A DNA stretch of 52,527 nucleotides, from contig JADRCO010000114.1 in assembly GCA_021464525.1 (NCBI GenBank), forward strand, positions 1 through 52,527. The letters are read 5' to 3'. The position numbers and the translations under genes are program-made. Source of the DNA: Rhizophagus sp. LPA8_4_AMF (Eukaryota; Glomeromycota; Glomeromycetes; Glomerales; Glomeraceae). Of the stretch, positions 23,072 through 34,695 are shown one piece after another. How positions within the stretch are numbered: the first letter of the stretch is position 1; every line of letters begins with the position of its first letter. Below the pieces are notes generated by a model that did no database searches, was not told the DNA's origin, and saw only the letters and a list, made by a program, of their open reading frames with translations.

Positions 23072-25519
23072 CTTATGTAAGTTCTATTCATTTAAAGAGA
23101 TTGTAACTTCCTTAGATATATATGAAGTATTATGATTAACAGTTATTATTTATATATTTTTACTTAATTGTCATATTTTACTTTTTTTAATAAATTTTTT
23201 ACTAATTGTTATAAATACACTACATTTTGTTTAAAAGATAAAATTAATTGATTTCTTCACTTAATACTTGGAATGAATTATCATTCTGAGTCAGATTCTG
23301 TAATACGACCCGACTAGATCGGATAATGATTAGTCGGCTATCTCTAGGTGCTGCAGATCAATTGCCAATCTAACCATTTACTATTAATGCCGTTCAAGCT
23401 TGATCGGCTTAGATATAATATTTAATCAAAACAATGTTTTATCTGATAGCAACTAAAGATGTCTAGAAATGGCTGTCTGATAGTCTAAACCAATCTTTCT
23501 AATGAAAGTTGTTTCTTCACATGAAAGTTGTCAGAATGTTTTTGTGAAGAATATTTATATTCCGCTGTTTTCCGAACTTCTGAACAGATTATTTTACCGC
23601 TTTATCCGTTTTTGGCATTCATTTGTAGAAAAATTGGGAAATTTTTATTTAGACCATGGAACTGCGGTATTTTACCTAATCAGGCTCATTACGAAAAAAA
23701 TCTAGTAACCATAAAGAATAGGTGCTGTATAAATTTAGCAACAATTATGGAGTTGGCGTTTTGAATTATTACGACATATCAGATATGGTTGTTACGTAAT
23801 GAAAATTTTAGCAGCCGCGCCTTTGCCTTTTTTGTCACTTCAATGAGCAAGGCAGATATATAGAAATAAGGTTAACAACCAATCAGAAATAACCAATAAG
23901 AATTAGGGTAAAAACTGAACCAGTACTACCAATGACAAGTTGATGTACATCAAAAGTACATCAAAAAAGCTTATTCACGAGCTGTGTCACAAATAGTTTG
24001 TGTATATATATTATATACGCGTAATTATAAACTAGCAGCAAGTTCTATAATTTTTGGTTCATCCTGTCCTTTGTTATTAGTGTTGCTTTCGAATCTGTTA
24101 GCTAATCGAATTTTCTAACATATAATCATAAGCCGCAAGCTAAATAAGTTTCTTTTCCTACTTGATTTGGTGTAACTTATATTTTCTTTGAGCTCATTAC
24201 TTACTACGTCAAGACTCCTATATACTCTTATTAGAGGTATAACCTAGTTGTGATATAAATAAGTAATAAATATTAAAATATATTACAAGGTAAATTTATA
24301 GATAAAGTATATATACAATTAGACATTTTTTTTGGAATGATTTTTCAGGATTTAATTGGAAAATAAAACACTTTTCTATAAATTCAAAAATCAATTCTTC
24401 AAAATTTCCAATTTTTTATTAATAGCAAATTTGGATTTATTATAAGATATAATCTTAAGAAATAATTTTTTTTTTTATTAATATATATTCTTTATTTATT
24501 AGATTTTTTTAATTTTAAAATATTTAAATCTAGTATTATTTACAGTTGTTTATTTAAAAATAAAGATATTAAAATAGTATCTATATATATAAATATTATA
24601 CTTTAATTTCAAATTATAGTTTATTTTATTTTTTCTATTAATTATTCCTTTAATTATTTATATTTAAAATATATATTAATTAACAATTTTCTTACAATAA
24701 ATTATCCTTATTTATTAGTTATATATAATTTATTTATTTATATATAACTTTTACAACAATAGAACAAATGTATTTAAGATAGATGAATTTGTAATAAATA
24801 AATGGAAAAAAATATTTTCTGAAATGTATTGTCTTGAAACACATATTATTGTTATCTGGCTTGATTGTTTGTATGAGTAAAGTATTATTTAAAGTTATTA
24901 TTACCTTTGTATTTTTGAAACTAATAAAAAATGTCTCTTTGAATTCTTTGTTTTTTTTCTTTTTACAATTTACTAACAACTGATCCAAGCTATCATTTGG
25001 AACACTAATTACCTTATAGCTTCATTCGTTAATCATTTTTTATGTAATAATACCCCTATTTGATTTACTTTGAAATATATGATTAAAATAGTTATTTTCA
25101 ATTTCTTTTTCAAGATGAAACATTGCCTTGTTCTTTACAATAAAAATCGTATAAAATAAATCAAAGGGTGTTTAATTTTCAATTTGACAATATTGATCAC
25201 AAACACATTCATTTAGGTATAGTATAACTCAATCATTTAATAACACGTAATGGATTATTTTTGTTCCACTAAAGCATTCTCATAATTTTTTTTTTACCGG
25301 GCATTCCCAAATAATGATAACAATTTTTTCTTGATTCATTTTCCGTGTTGTATATTTTTGTAATACAATGTAAATCACATTTTAATACAATTGTAATACG
25401 TATAAATTTTGTTACTGATTCAGGAGTAAAATCTAAATTTAAGTCATTTTCTTCCTTTCAAACATTTCGATTATTTCACAATTAAACAGTTTTTTTGTAC
25501 AAAGAATTAATCGTTAAGT
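23072..25519. other. Gene-free region, partly decayed repeats
   Basis: About 2.4 kb. The part from about 23270 to 24200 is less AT-biased and carries open frames of 67-78 codons with no recognisable domain, suggesting old transposon DNA. The rest (24200-25500) is very AT-rich. No terminal repeats or splice-supported exons were found. Confidence 0.55.
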
Positions 25520-26664
25520 ATGGATGATGACCGAAGAAGTCGTACTAGTGCAGGCAGTGGTAGGTTTATTTTCCACAATTATATATATATAAATTTTTCA
25601 TATAAAGAAATTAATCACATGAAAATCAATAATCTTAGCACCAACTACGTTTAGCAATGCTAAACCAAAAAATGTGGATCCTATTCGTATAGAATGTAAA
25701 AAGGTTGCAATCAAACCTACGGGGGCGTATCTTGATACTTATACCGATGTAAAATTGGGTGTATTATTTTGTCATTCTACTCATGATATGTACTTGTGTT
25801 TGAACGAGCTAAAAGATAAAATTTGCATCCCGTATGATCAGGTATATAAAGCTTTGTTTATTTTGATTTACTCAAAGATTGATTTTTTCTTTCCTTTAGG
25901 TGACTGGATTCAGAATTGCCGAATACAAAGAATTAGAAATCTCACTCATACCTAACTTTAATAGAAGGGTAACATCATTGTTTAATTATAAACATAACAT
26001 CACTATATCTTAATTCTTTTCTTATTATATAAAAAGTTTTTTCAAAACGGAATTGAGATAAAAGGAGATCCATCTAATGGTCTGTTAGAGAAAGCAACAT
26101 CATTGCTTTTTATACCCTGTCCGTTTGTCAGCCTCAACGTATTGGTTTCTGTTGAGGCTGCTTTTGGAAGGTACAGATCTGAAATATTTTTAAACAATAA
26201 AGACCTAGATTCATCAAATATTCAGGTGTGATCTTAAATTCTGATGCTTTATATGCAAAAAAAAAATAACTTTCACTCATGCAATTGCAACTTAATTATT
26301 AGGACAATAATTCTAACTTAAATAATGAGGTATGCTAAAAAAGTTTTTTTTATTCATAACATTTTAAAAGATTTATTTATTTCTTTATCTAAGCTTGTTT
26401 GATTATCTTTTTTTATAGATGTTTGTGAGATTTTACTTGCATGTAGAACGTGGAGGAGTTATCGTTCCGCGAGATATTAGTTTTAATGGAATTATACAGG
26501 CTATTTCAAGCAGATTTGATTTTCAACTTAATCATGAACGTGTATCTTATAAAAATGGAGCATATGACATGATCGCTATTAGAGATGAAGAAGATTGGAA
26601 GGTTGCTAAGTGGGAAACAAAACATTCCGATAAAGCCGGTGTGATGGACCTTTATTTATATTGA
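25520..26664 (+). CDS. PB1-domain protein (257 aa)
   Basis: Six exons (25520-25559, 25639-25841, 25900-25968, 26037-26225, 26303-26329, 26419-26664) join in phase to 257 aa. The C-terminal exon (177-257) reads as a PB1 domain: a basic first strand, KNGAYDMIAIRDEEDW (221-236) where DEEDW falls at the acidic OPCA-type loop, and a final hydrophobic strand LYLY. PB1 domains pair with other PB1 domains in signalling scaffolds such as NoxR/p67phox, Scd2/Bem1 and Cdc24. The N-terminal 160 residues form an unassigned beta-rich region beginning DPIRIECKKVAIKP. A 27-nt exon rich in Asn links the two parts. There is no SH3 or PX domain, so it is not a full Bem1. The exact partner is unknown. Confidence 0.75.
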
Positions 26665-27034
26665 GGAAGATTAAATATTTGTAAGCTATATTATTCTATA
26701 TTTGTGGGAAAGTTACGAACAACGATCAATCAATCTACGATACTTTATTAAAGAATAATTTGCAGATGAAATGAAGAATTCTTTTTAATGGAAATATCAA
26801 AAATTATAAAAAAAAAAATTTCCCAAAATATTTCTGTTAAAAATAGTTGAATTTTAGATCAATTGAAACAAGAAATTTTTATTTTTGAGTGATTTGAGTG
26901 ATTTATTGTTTATTTTGAAATTTAAGTATTTCCAACAACTTCCTCAGAAGATTGGATTATCTGAATGATTCCAGAGATTAGAAAATTTTATGACTTCCAA
27001 ATGGTAAATGAACCTTCTATATTAAGTATTTTGA
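26665..27034. other. Convergent intergenic region, PB1 gene to Nudix gene
   Basis: Shared 3' flank of convergent genes; AT-rich, nothing further seen. Confidence 0.65.
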
Positions 27035-27800
27035 TTAGACAGGATTATACTCAGGTTGTTCAGTTAATAAAGTTTCCATTGGTTGAAACATTGGTCTATA
27101 CTTATTTACACTTTTGTCTTCTAATATGCCTGTAACACCACCCTTAATAAATTCATTCCATGTAACCCATTCCCAGCATTCACATTTATTTGGCTCCATC
27201 ACCTTTAATAATAAACTATCATTATGAATTTATGCTAAAATTAAATTCATCATAATATTAAAAAAAAGATCACTCTTACCTCTGGTTCCACATTCTCATC
27301 TACAACTTCAGCTTTCATATAAATATCTACATAATGTTTATTTTCATTATGCATTACTTCATTAGTTACAGTCTGATATTTTATATTCTTTATCTCAAGA
27401 TTCGTTTCTTCTAAAACTTCACCTATTTTAAAAGATCAAAATTAATAACCAAATAAAAATTTATAAATATTAAATAAATAAATAAATACGTTTTGCGCAA
27501 TCGCTGAATGATTCTCCAAATTCCAAATTTCCTAATAAAATAAAAATAAATGATGATAAAAAATCACGAATTCGCGTAAAAAAAGGCCCTTTACCTCCAG
27601 GAAGTTCCCAAGTTCCTAGTATATTAAAAAACATTAATATGATAAATTCAATAAAAGTTAATATAAAAATTTTTAATAAAATTACCAGCGCAATGACTTC
27701 CCTTTCGTTTTCCCATAAGAAATTTATTGTCACGAAAAACGAAAACACCCACACCTACGCGAGGATGCTTACAGGAATAATTAGGTGTCGAAGAGGACAT
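27035..27800 (-). CDS. Nudix hydrolase, NUDT15 (MTH2)-like (162 aa)
   Basis: Five exons (27800-27686, 27615-27595, 27531-27490, 27422-27280, 27202-27035) give 162 aa, close to human NUDT15 (164). The Nudix box runs from G46 through E52, R60-E61 and E64-E65, which are the metal-binding and catalytic residues; the usual G near its end is N67. The opening HPRVGVGVFVFRDNKFLMGK and the loop RKGSHCAGTWELPGG are the NUDT15 pattern. The enzyme should hydrolyse modified or surplus nucleoside triphosphates to monophosphates, in cytosol or nucleus. The second exon is only 21 nt and encodes TWELPGG. An upstream in-frame ATG (27923) would add 41 basic residues that could act as a mitochondrial presequence, but the shorter start matches the family. 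Confidence 0.9.
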
Positions 27801-28228
27801 TTTTCGAGATAATTTACCGTAGTAACACCAACAAGTAATTAAAATTCTTTCCCCACGTGACCGGTGACATTTAATGGTATGTGAAAAAAATTTTTTGGGA
27901 GGCAAAAAAAAAACGTCCCTCATATAAATATAAAAGAAGAAATTTACGTAATCACGGCATTGAACGCCACACTAAATTCCGTGACGCCACACTTAATGCC
28001 GTAACTCTGGTGAGTCGTGGTTTGTATGCTAGAGAAGTTTCCTTTTAATTATGGAAAGATGGGATCACGGGGTCAAGGTGAGATCAGTGTGAACTGTGAG
28101 ATCGTTTGGTCTTAGAGTTGACGATTTGTAACAATGACGTTTAAAGCTTTTCGAAAATAAGCATAGCAGATACAATGGTTGATCAAAATGAGATAGGCCA
28201 GTGATAAGCCACACTAATTTTAAATAAA
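27801..28228. promoter_or_regulatory. Divergent intergenic region, Nudix / VPS53
   Basis: This 428-bp gap holds both promoters. Near 27957-28003, GCCACACT occurs twice and CGGCATTGA pairs with TTAATGCCG as a small inverted repeat, so it could be a palindromic regulatory site. The rest is unremarkable. Confidence 0.4.
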
Positions 28229-31200
28229 ATGCCAAGATCAACAGGACACGTTGCGATTTACATTCCTATCATGCTTTCAAATACCGAAAATGAGAATTTA
28301 CAAGAAAACGGTTCACTTCAAGAAGATTTCAACAATGATATTATTAAGTTTCCTCCAGAATTAGAAAATTCAATTAGTAAAATCTTAAAAGCAAATGATC
28401 CTATAGATAGTAATGATTTTATTCCAATTGAATATCTTAATAAAATGCTTCCCAATGGTAAACGAATAAAGGTTCTTTTATGCTTTTTAAAAAATATTGT
28501 TTTAAATTTCTAATAAATTATAATTTTTTTTATTATAAAGAACATGCATTGGCTTCAATTGATGAAACTACAAAACGACTTCAATATAAGATGCGACAAT
28601 TGGAAGGAGAAATTCGTGAACTTACTAGATTACAAACAAACTGTGGTCAACAAGGAAATGAAAAAATAGATGAAGCAAAAAGAGCCATCGAGGTACTTAT
28701 TGAACAATTATTAATAATAATTTGTTGTATGTATTATATCATATGTCCCAAAAAAAAATTTGTTGATAATCTAGGAATTATTTAAAAGAATTAGAGAAAT
28801 TAAAGATAAAGCTACCCAATCTGAAGTTATGGTACAAGAAATTACTAAAGATATTAAATCATTGGATTACGCAAAAAGGCATTTAACTATTTCAATTACC
28901 GCTTTAAAAAGATTACAAATGTTGGGTAAATAATAAGTTTGCTGAAATTTTTTTATATATTAAAATGATATAATTTATATATTTTTTTTATTTTCATAGT
29001 CACGGCAGTAGATCAATTGAAAATAATGGCACATATGAAACAATATAAAGAAACTTCACAACTTTTACAAGTAAGTCATGCAAATATTAAACTTTTTTTT
29101 TTAAAATGATATTTTTTTTAATTAACTTTTTTGGCTAATAATCTAATAGGCGGTTTTACAACTTGCATCATATTTTAAAACATATAAAAGTGTAAAACAA
29201 ATAGCCGAATTATTAATTTCCATAGTTACTTTTCAAAATGAATTAAAGAAACAAATATTTGAAGATTTTGAATCAAGGTACAAAATTAATTTATAATTTA
29301 AAATTGCTTTTTAAAAAAAAAATTTAACATAAGGAAATTTTTTTAATTAATTTAGCTTTGCTTCAGATGGAAATCTCACAGTCCAGACTGCACCCCTTGG
29401 TGATGCTTGTCTAGTCATGGATATTATGGGACAAGATGTAAAGTAAGGCATTTTCTTATTTAGGCCGTTACATTTAATAATAGTCACATTACTCCTTAAA
29501 TCCCTCTATTAGCATTTCTTCCATTTTGTTTTAAGATCCATTATAAAAAACCTGCCATTTTTTCATTATAGAAAAATGTGACGATAAAAAGCTTACATTT
29601 TCTCGAGATTACAGTAGGGCGTAAATTTGTAAATTGGATAATTGTTTTGAGTAAACATTGTGATGGCCTTATAAAAAGTTTTTTTTAAACAAATTTAATT
29701 AAATTATTTCTCCAATTAATAGGAATCAACTTATTAATTGGTACTGTGAGAGACAGTTAAAAGAATATAAAAGGATATTTCGAGGAAGTGATGAGGTACT
29801 TTTTCTTAAATACAACACATTCTTGAACTTTTCATCTTATTTATTATTTATTTTTTTTTTTAAATAATAGATTGCATCACTTGATAATACATCAAGAAGA
29901 TATGCGTGGATAAAAAGAGTTTTAAAAAGTTTTGATGAAGAACATGCTGATATTTTCCCTTTACATTGGAATGTTAGTGAAGTCCTTTGTAGTAAATTTT
30001 GTGAGATAACTAGGTAAAATTTGTAGACGTTTTAGATACCGTATATTTATTGTATACTTATTATTATTTTTTTTTTTTATAGGGAAGATTTAGTTAAAAC
30101 TCTTTCGCGTGCTGGGAATGAATTGGATGTTAAAACTCTGCTCAAAAATTTACAGTTAACGCTTGAATTTGAAAATCAATTATTAAAGCGTTTCGCATAT
30201 ATGGTAAATATTCTAAATGCGTTTGTATTCATTAAATGTTTTAATATTAATAAAAGATCATTTATAGGAGAAATCACCTCAAGCTTCAGGAAATTCCTTA
30301 CCTAAATATAACTTCAATAAAAGTATTTCAATATCTTTCGAACCATATCTTGGACTTTATATAGATGCCGAAGACAAGTTACGAGTATAACATAACATTT
30401 ATATTGTCCGTCAAGCTTAATTGAAAAAAAATTTCTAAACGAAATTTTTTTTTTTTTTAGAAATATAGCAGAAATGATTTCATCATATCGTACAGAACCA
30501 ATCCCTGATGACGATAATTCATCAGTACTACAATCTAGTACAGAATTATTCATATATTACAAAGAAACAATAGTTAATTGTTCAAAACTATCGACACGTA
30601 AACCATTTTATGATTTATGTAATACTTTTGCAAAATGGCTTCGTATTTATGCTAGTGATGTTTTAATTGGGAGAATACCAAGGTTTGTACTTGATTGTTT
30701 TGTTAATCTTATTAAATAATATTTATTTTTAGTTATTTGTTTGATTTAGGGGTAATATGACGCGTGATGAATTGAAATTGACTTGTTTAATTTTAAATAC
30801 GGCCGATTATTGTTATAATACAATCCCGCAAGTAAGTATTTCAACAATTTTATTGAATTTTGTTAAAAATTACTTCAACTTTGATTTGGTTTTGTTAAAA
30901 ATTATTTCAACAACTTGATTGGAATTTGCTAAAATTATTCCTTTTTATTTAGTTGGAAGATAAATTAAAAGGAAAAATTGAAGAAGAATACAAAGATAAG
31001 ATTCATTTTGATGATGAACGAGAGGGTTTCTTAAAGTAAGATTAAAACGATGGCATAAATTTTATTTAATGACATATTAAAGTCAATTTTTTTTTTAGTG
31101 TTGTGGCTACATCAATTAAAGCGTTAGTAAGAGGAATTGAAACTTGTTACGAGCCATCATTAACAGCTATGACTAAATTGCCTTGGAGTAATCTAGAATC

Positions 31201-32248
31201 AGTTGGTGATCAATCGGAATATGTTACTTCATTTCATAATACATTGAGACTTTGCGTTGTTAGTGTACATAAAGATATCACTAATAATCGGTATTTTAGA
31301 TCTTTTTGTGATAAATTTGTAGAGTAAGTGAAATAAATATTTTGGTTAAATTTGCTTTTTTTTCCGGATACTAACAAATAATTCTTATTTTTTTTTCAGG
31401 TCATTTGTATCGAAAATTATAAATAATTTATCAAAGTGTAAACCAATAACTGAAGTTGGAGCAGAACAAGTAATAATATTATTTATTTAATTTTTATTAC
31501 TTAATTCACCTTATTAATAATACTTAAATTACAGATGTTACTTGATATTCATGCAATGAAAACATTTATATTAGAAATGCCAACTATGGGGATGGAAAAT
31601 TCAGCCCCACCATCAACAACGCAAGTATTTTATTATTATTATTATTATTTATTCGATAAATATCAAGGCATAAAATTAATAAATAAATGACTTTTTTTTT
31701 AAATAGATTTACTAAAATTGTAAATAAAGGAATCGGTAAAATTGAAACTATATTAAAAATGATCCTTACACCACATGATCCATCTGAAGGATTAGTTGAA
31801 AATTATCTATTATTAATTGGTGATAAAAATATTAATAATTTTCAAAAAATATTAGAGCTCAAGGTATTATTATTATAATTTGAATAATTCAAATCTAGAG
31901 ATGTGCATTTTCCTAAAAAAAGTTTTTTTTTTTTATCTTGTTCAATAGGGATTAAAGAGGAATGAACAACAACAATTAACCGAACAATTTCAACAACGTG
32001 TTGCGGATGATACAACATTATTAGAAAATTCAAATATATTATCATCAATTACTTTATCACAATTTACTACTCCAACGTTTCCTGGATTATTTAATCCAAA
32101 TAATACAAATAATTTTACGACTTCGACCAACGGTAATTCTAATTTAACTGATAAAAGTACCGCTAATAAATTTAATGAGAGTGTAAAAAAGATCATGAGT
32201 GGAGGATGGCGTAGAACAGATTCCAATAAAAAAGAGGAAGAAAAGTGA
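28229..32248 (+). CDS. VPS53: VPS53, GARP/EARP tethering complex subunit (829 aa)
   Basis: Eighteen exons, at 28229-28457, 28541-28692, 28775-28925, 29000-29070, 29150-29277, 29356-29442, 29723-29795, 29871-30013, 30083-30203, 30268-30377, 30461-30682, 30750-30831, 30953-31035, 31099-31323, 31400-31469, 31535-31620, 31707-31863 and 31949-32248, join in phase to 829 aa (human 832). The N-terminal Vps53 domain contains [32 protein letters not shown] and [18 protein letters not shown]. Further on, [36 protein letters not shown] and [14 protein letters not shown] all have clear counterparts in order in human VPS53. With VPS51, 52 and 54 it tethers endosome-derived vesicles at the trans-Golgi. The last exon adds an Asn/Thr-rich tail. 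Intron 16 needs a GC donor to keep frame. Confidence 0.96.
31621..31706 (+). other. Probable GC-AG intron (VPS53 intron 16)
   Basis: The exon ends CCATCAACAAC and the intron begins GCAAGTATTT, the usual consensus of GC donors, and ends AAATAG. Using it gives the join [10 protein letters not shown], matching the conserved VPS53 segment; the GT four bases in shifts frame to an early stop. Confidence 0.8.
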
Positions 32249-32417
32249 AAGTATTTATATACAGTATAAATTTAGGGAGAGAATTTTTTGATATAGATAT
32301 AAAGTTTTATTATTATATTTCTTCTCGGGTTTCACTTAACCAAAAATAAGCTAAAATAAATAAAAACATGAATGAAGTAAACATATAAATTTCATAATCA
32401 AGCATTTTTTTTTTTTA

Positions 32418-32479
32418 TTTATCGTAGTGTATTTATCGTAGTGTATTTATCGTAGTGTATTTGTCGTAATGTATTTGTC
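32418..32479. repeat. 14-bp minisatellite, about 4.4 copies
   Basis: The unit TTTATCGTAGTGTA repeats three times exactly and once with two changes (TTTGTCGTAATGTA), ending in a partial copy. It lies 170 bp past the VPS53 stop. Confidence 0.85.
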
Positions 32480-33006
32480 TTTTTTCAAAGAAAACTTAAG
32501 ACTATATAATCAAGATGATGATATGATGATAGGGAGTGTCCGGAGTGACTGTATACATCGTCAAATCTAGAAATGATAGCCAAAATATTTAACGATTCCC
32601 TACAATACTTTTTTCCCTACAACCTAAAACACTATTATGGAAATATAGTCCTCTTTTTTCATCTGAAATTTGAGTCATTCATTCTAAAAGTAGATTTTGG
32701 ATGCGATCTTCATGTTCGTGTTTAGAATAATATTAATAATAACATGGACAGGAGGACAGATCAAATTAAGGTCCTGAATTCTCACCATCGCCCTTTACCT
32801 TCATATTATACCTTCGTAATATTCCATACACTCTACACTTTTATACGTAAGAATTAGTATCCTGACAAGTTTATGATGTAATCAGAATATCTTATACATA
32901 TCACGTATTATTATAATGATCGGACATTCGCCTCGTTGCTTACTAGTTACTACGTAATTTCGAGTCATTCTAATTTACCACATATGAGTTAATGCCGACA
33001 TTAAAC

Positions 33007-33014
33007 TATAAAAG
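33007..33014 (+). promoter_or_regulatory. Putative TATA element, F-box gene
   Basis: TATAAAAG lies 111 bp upstream of the F-box ATG at 33118, in otherwise A/T-rich DNA. Sequence match only. Confidence 0.4.
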
Positions 33015-33117
33015 GTAAATTTCAATTTCAAAGAATATAAATTTTTTTCCTTCACAGCAAAAAAACATTTTCCGAAAAAAAAAATAATTTTTATTTTTTC
33101 TTCTTACTCCAACAAAA

Positions 33118-34695
33118 ATGGCAAATAAACTTCCTCCAGAAATTCTTCAAAATATTTTTAAAGAACTTAATGAATATGGAAATAAAACATTAGAAATTCA
33201 TCAATATTTTTATCGTGATTTATATAATTGTTTATTTATAAATCGTTATTGGTTTTCAAATGCAATAATACTTTTATGGCAAAATACTTTAAGAAAATTT
33301 CATAAAAAAAATATTATAACATCAAAAAAATTAATAACAACATATATATTATCATTATCAAAAGAATCAAAAGAAATACTTTATGAAAAAAATTTAATTA
33401 ATATAAAACAAAAATCATCAATTACATTATGTAATTATGAATCATTATTAAAAAATTTAAATTTAACAGAATTATATACAAAATTAGTATATTGGATGTT
33501 AAATATAGAAGAAGAAGAATTTGATATGGAAATTTTAGAAACAAAAGATTTTAATATGATAATAGCATATCATGCTAGTGATATAAAATCTGAAATGAAA
33601 AGAAATTTATTATATAAAGAAATTTTTAATAATTTTATTAAAAATTCAACAAATTTAAAATTTCAATTAAAATTTAAAAATAATTTGGAATTTCTTAATA
33701 TAAATTATTCATATTTAGAAAATTTAATAACAATACCATTATTAAATTTGGAAAATTTAGAATGTCATACCAATATACCAGATAAAGTTTTTAAAAATTT
33801 AAGTAAATTAATATCATCAGTTGATAATATTAGAATTAAATGTATACATGAACAAGATAAAAAAATTGAAGGATTAATAGATTTTATAACTGGATTAAAA
33901 AAGATTAAAATTATGAAAGTTGAATATTATGAATCATATAATCCAGAAATTATAACTAAAACTTATAATATAACAAATAATTATCATATAATTATTCCAT
34001 CAGATATTTATATAAGATCATTAGATTTTTCTATGATATTGGATAAAATTAAAGGATTAATAATTCTTAATTCAGGAATTGATTCAATTAATATAGTTAA
34101 ATCATGGAGTAAATTTAAATTTTTACCTTTTATAACCAAATTAAAATTTTTATCAAGTACAATAATTGAAGTAGATTTGGTATTATATTCAAATATTATT
34201 AAAAAGACAAATGGAAATTTAATGGAATTATCAATATCATTAGATGATGGAAATTTTTATAATGAAAATCATTTATTTAAAAGTATATCAAAATATTGTT
34301 CAAAATTAAAAAATTTTGAATTAAAAATCAAAAGAAGAACACTTCAATATATACCATTAATATTAAAATCATGTAATAAATTGGAGATGATTAATTTAGA
34401 TATTATGGATGATAAAGATATAACAAAATTATTAAATTATATAGGAGAAATTTTACCAAAAAATTTGAAATATTTTTTTATTTATCAAAAAGAAATTAAT
34501 TGGAATGAAAAATCTTTTAATGAATTTTTAAAAAATTGTGAAAAGAAATCTATAAAAAATTTATTAATTAAATATAAATATAAAAAAGATTGTGAGAATA
34601 GGAAGGAATATAAAAGAATTATTTCGAAATATGTTAATAGAGGTGTATTGAATAGGTATTCAAATATTAAAAGAAAGATAACAAGAAGTGTATAA
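33118..34695 (+). CDS. F-box protein with degenerate LRR-like region (525 aa)
   Basis: This is a single exon. The N-terminus reads as an F-box: KLPPEILQNIFKEL at 4-17, then a LYNCLFINRYWFSNAIILLWQ stretch whose core W and hydrophobic spacing match SKP1-binding F-boxes. The rest has regularly spaced leucine and isoleucine strands typical of the LRR-like repeats in the large Rhizophagus F-box family. Such proteins select substrates for SCF ubiquitin ligases; the target cannot be read. Codons are extremely A/T-biased (AAA, AAT, TTA, ATA dominate), more than in the conserved core, with Asn and Lys runs. A TATA element lies 111 bp upstream. Confidence 0.8.
   Translation: MANKLPPEILQNIFKELNEYGNKTLEIHQYFYRDLYNCLFINRYWFSNAIILLWQNTLRKFHKKNIITSKKLITTYILSLSKESKEILYEKNLINIKQKSSITLCNYESLLKNLNLTELYTKLVYWMLNIEEEEFDMEILETKDFNMIIAYHASDIKSEMKRNLLYKEIFNNFIKNSTNLKFQLKFKNNLEFLNINYSYLENLITIPLLNLENLECHTNIPDKVFKNLSKLISSVDNIRIKCIHEQDKKIEGLIDFITGLKKIKIMKVEYYESYNPEIITKTYNITNNYHIIIPSDIYIRSLDFSMILDKIKGLIILNSGIDSINIVKSWSKFKFLPFITKLKFLSSTIIEVDLVLYSNIIKKTNGNLMELSISLDDGNFYNENHLFKSISKYCSKLKNFELKIKRRTLQYIPLILKSCNKLEMINLDIMDDKDITKLLNYIGEILPKNLKYFFIYQKEINWNEKSFNEFLKNCEKKSIKNLLIKYKYKKDCENRKEYKRIISKYVNRGVLNRYSNIKRKITRSV

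Larger units (their letters stand above)
32249..33117. other. Intergenic region with 14-bp tandem repeat
   Basis: This holds a minisatellite (32418-32479) and the promoter of the F-box gene at 33118. No gene was seen. Confidence 0.65.

Noticed and set aside
23502-23764. Overlapping 67- and 78-codon plus-strand frames
   Set aside because: No domain, no splice-supported neighbours; probably old repeat DNA.
26171-26225. Possible donor at 26171 in the PB1 gene
   Set aside because: Reading through to 26225 keeps frame and gives a better donor, so the GT at 26171 is treated as exonic.
29460-29681. Weak inverted repeat inside VPS53 intron 6
   Set aside because: AGGCC-containing ends match at only about 11 of 16 positions; it may be a MITE but is too weak to call.
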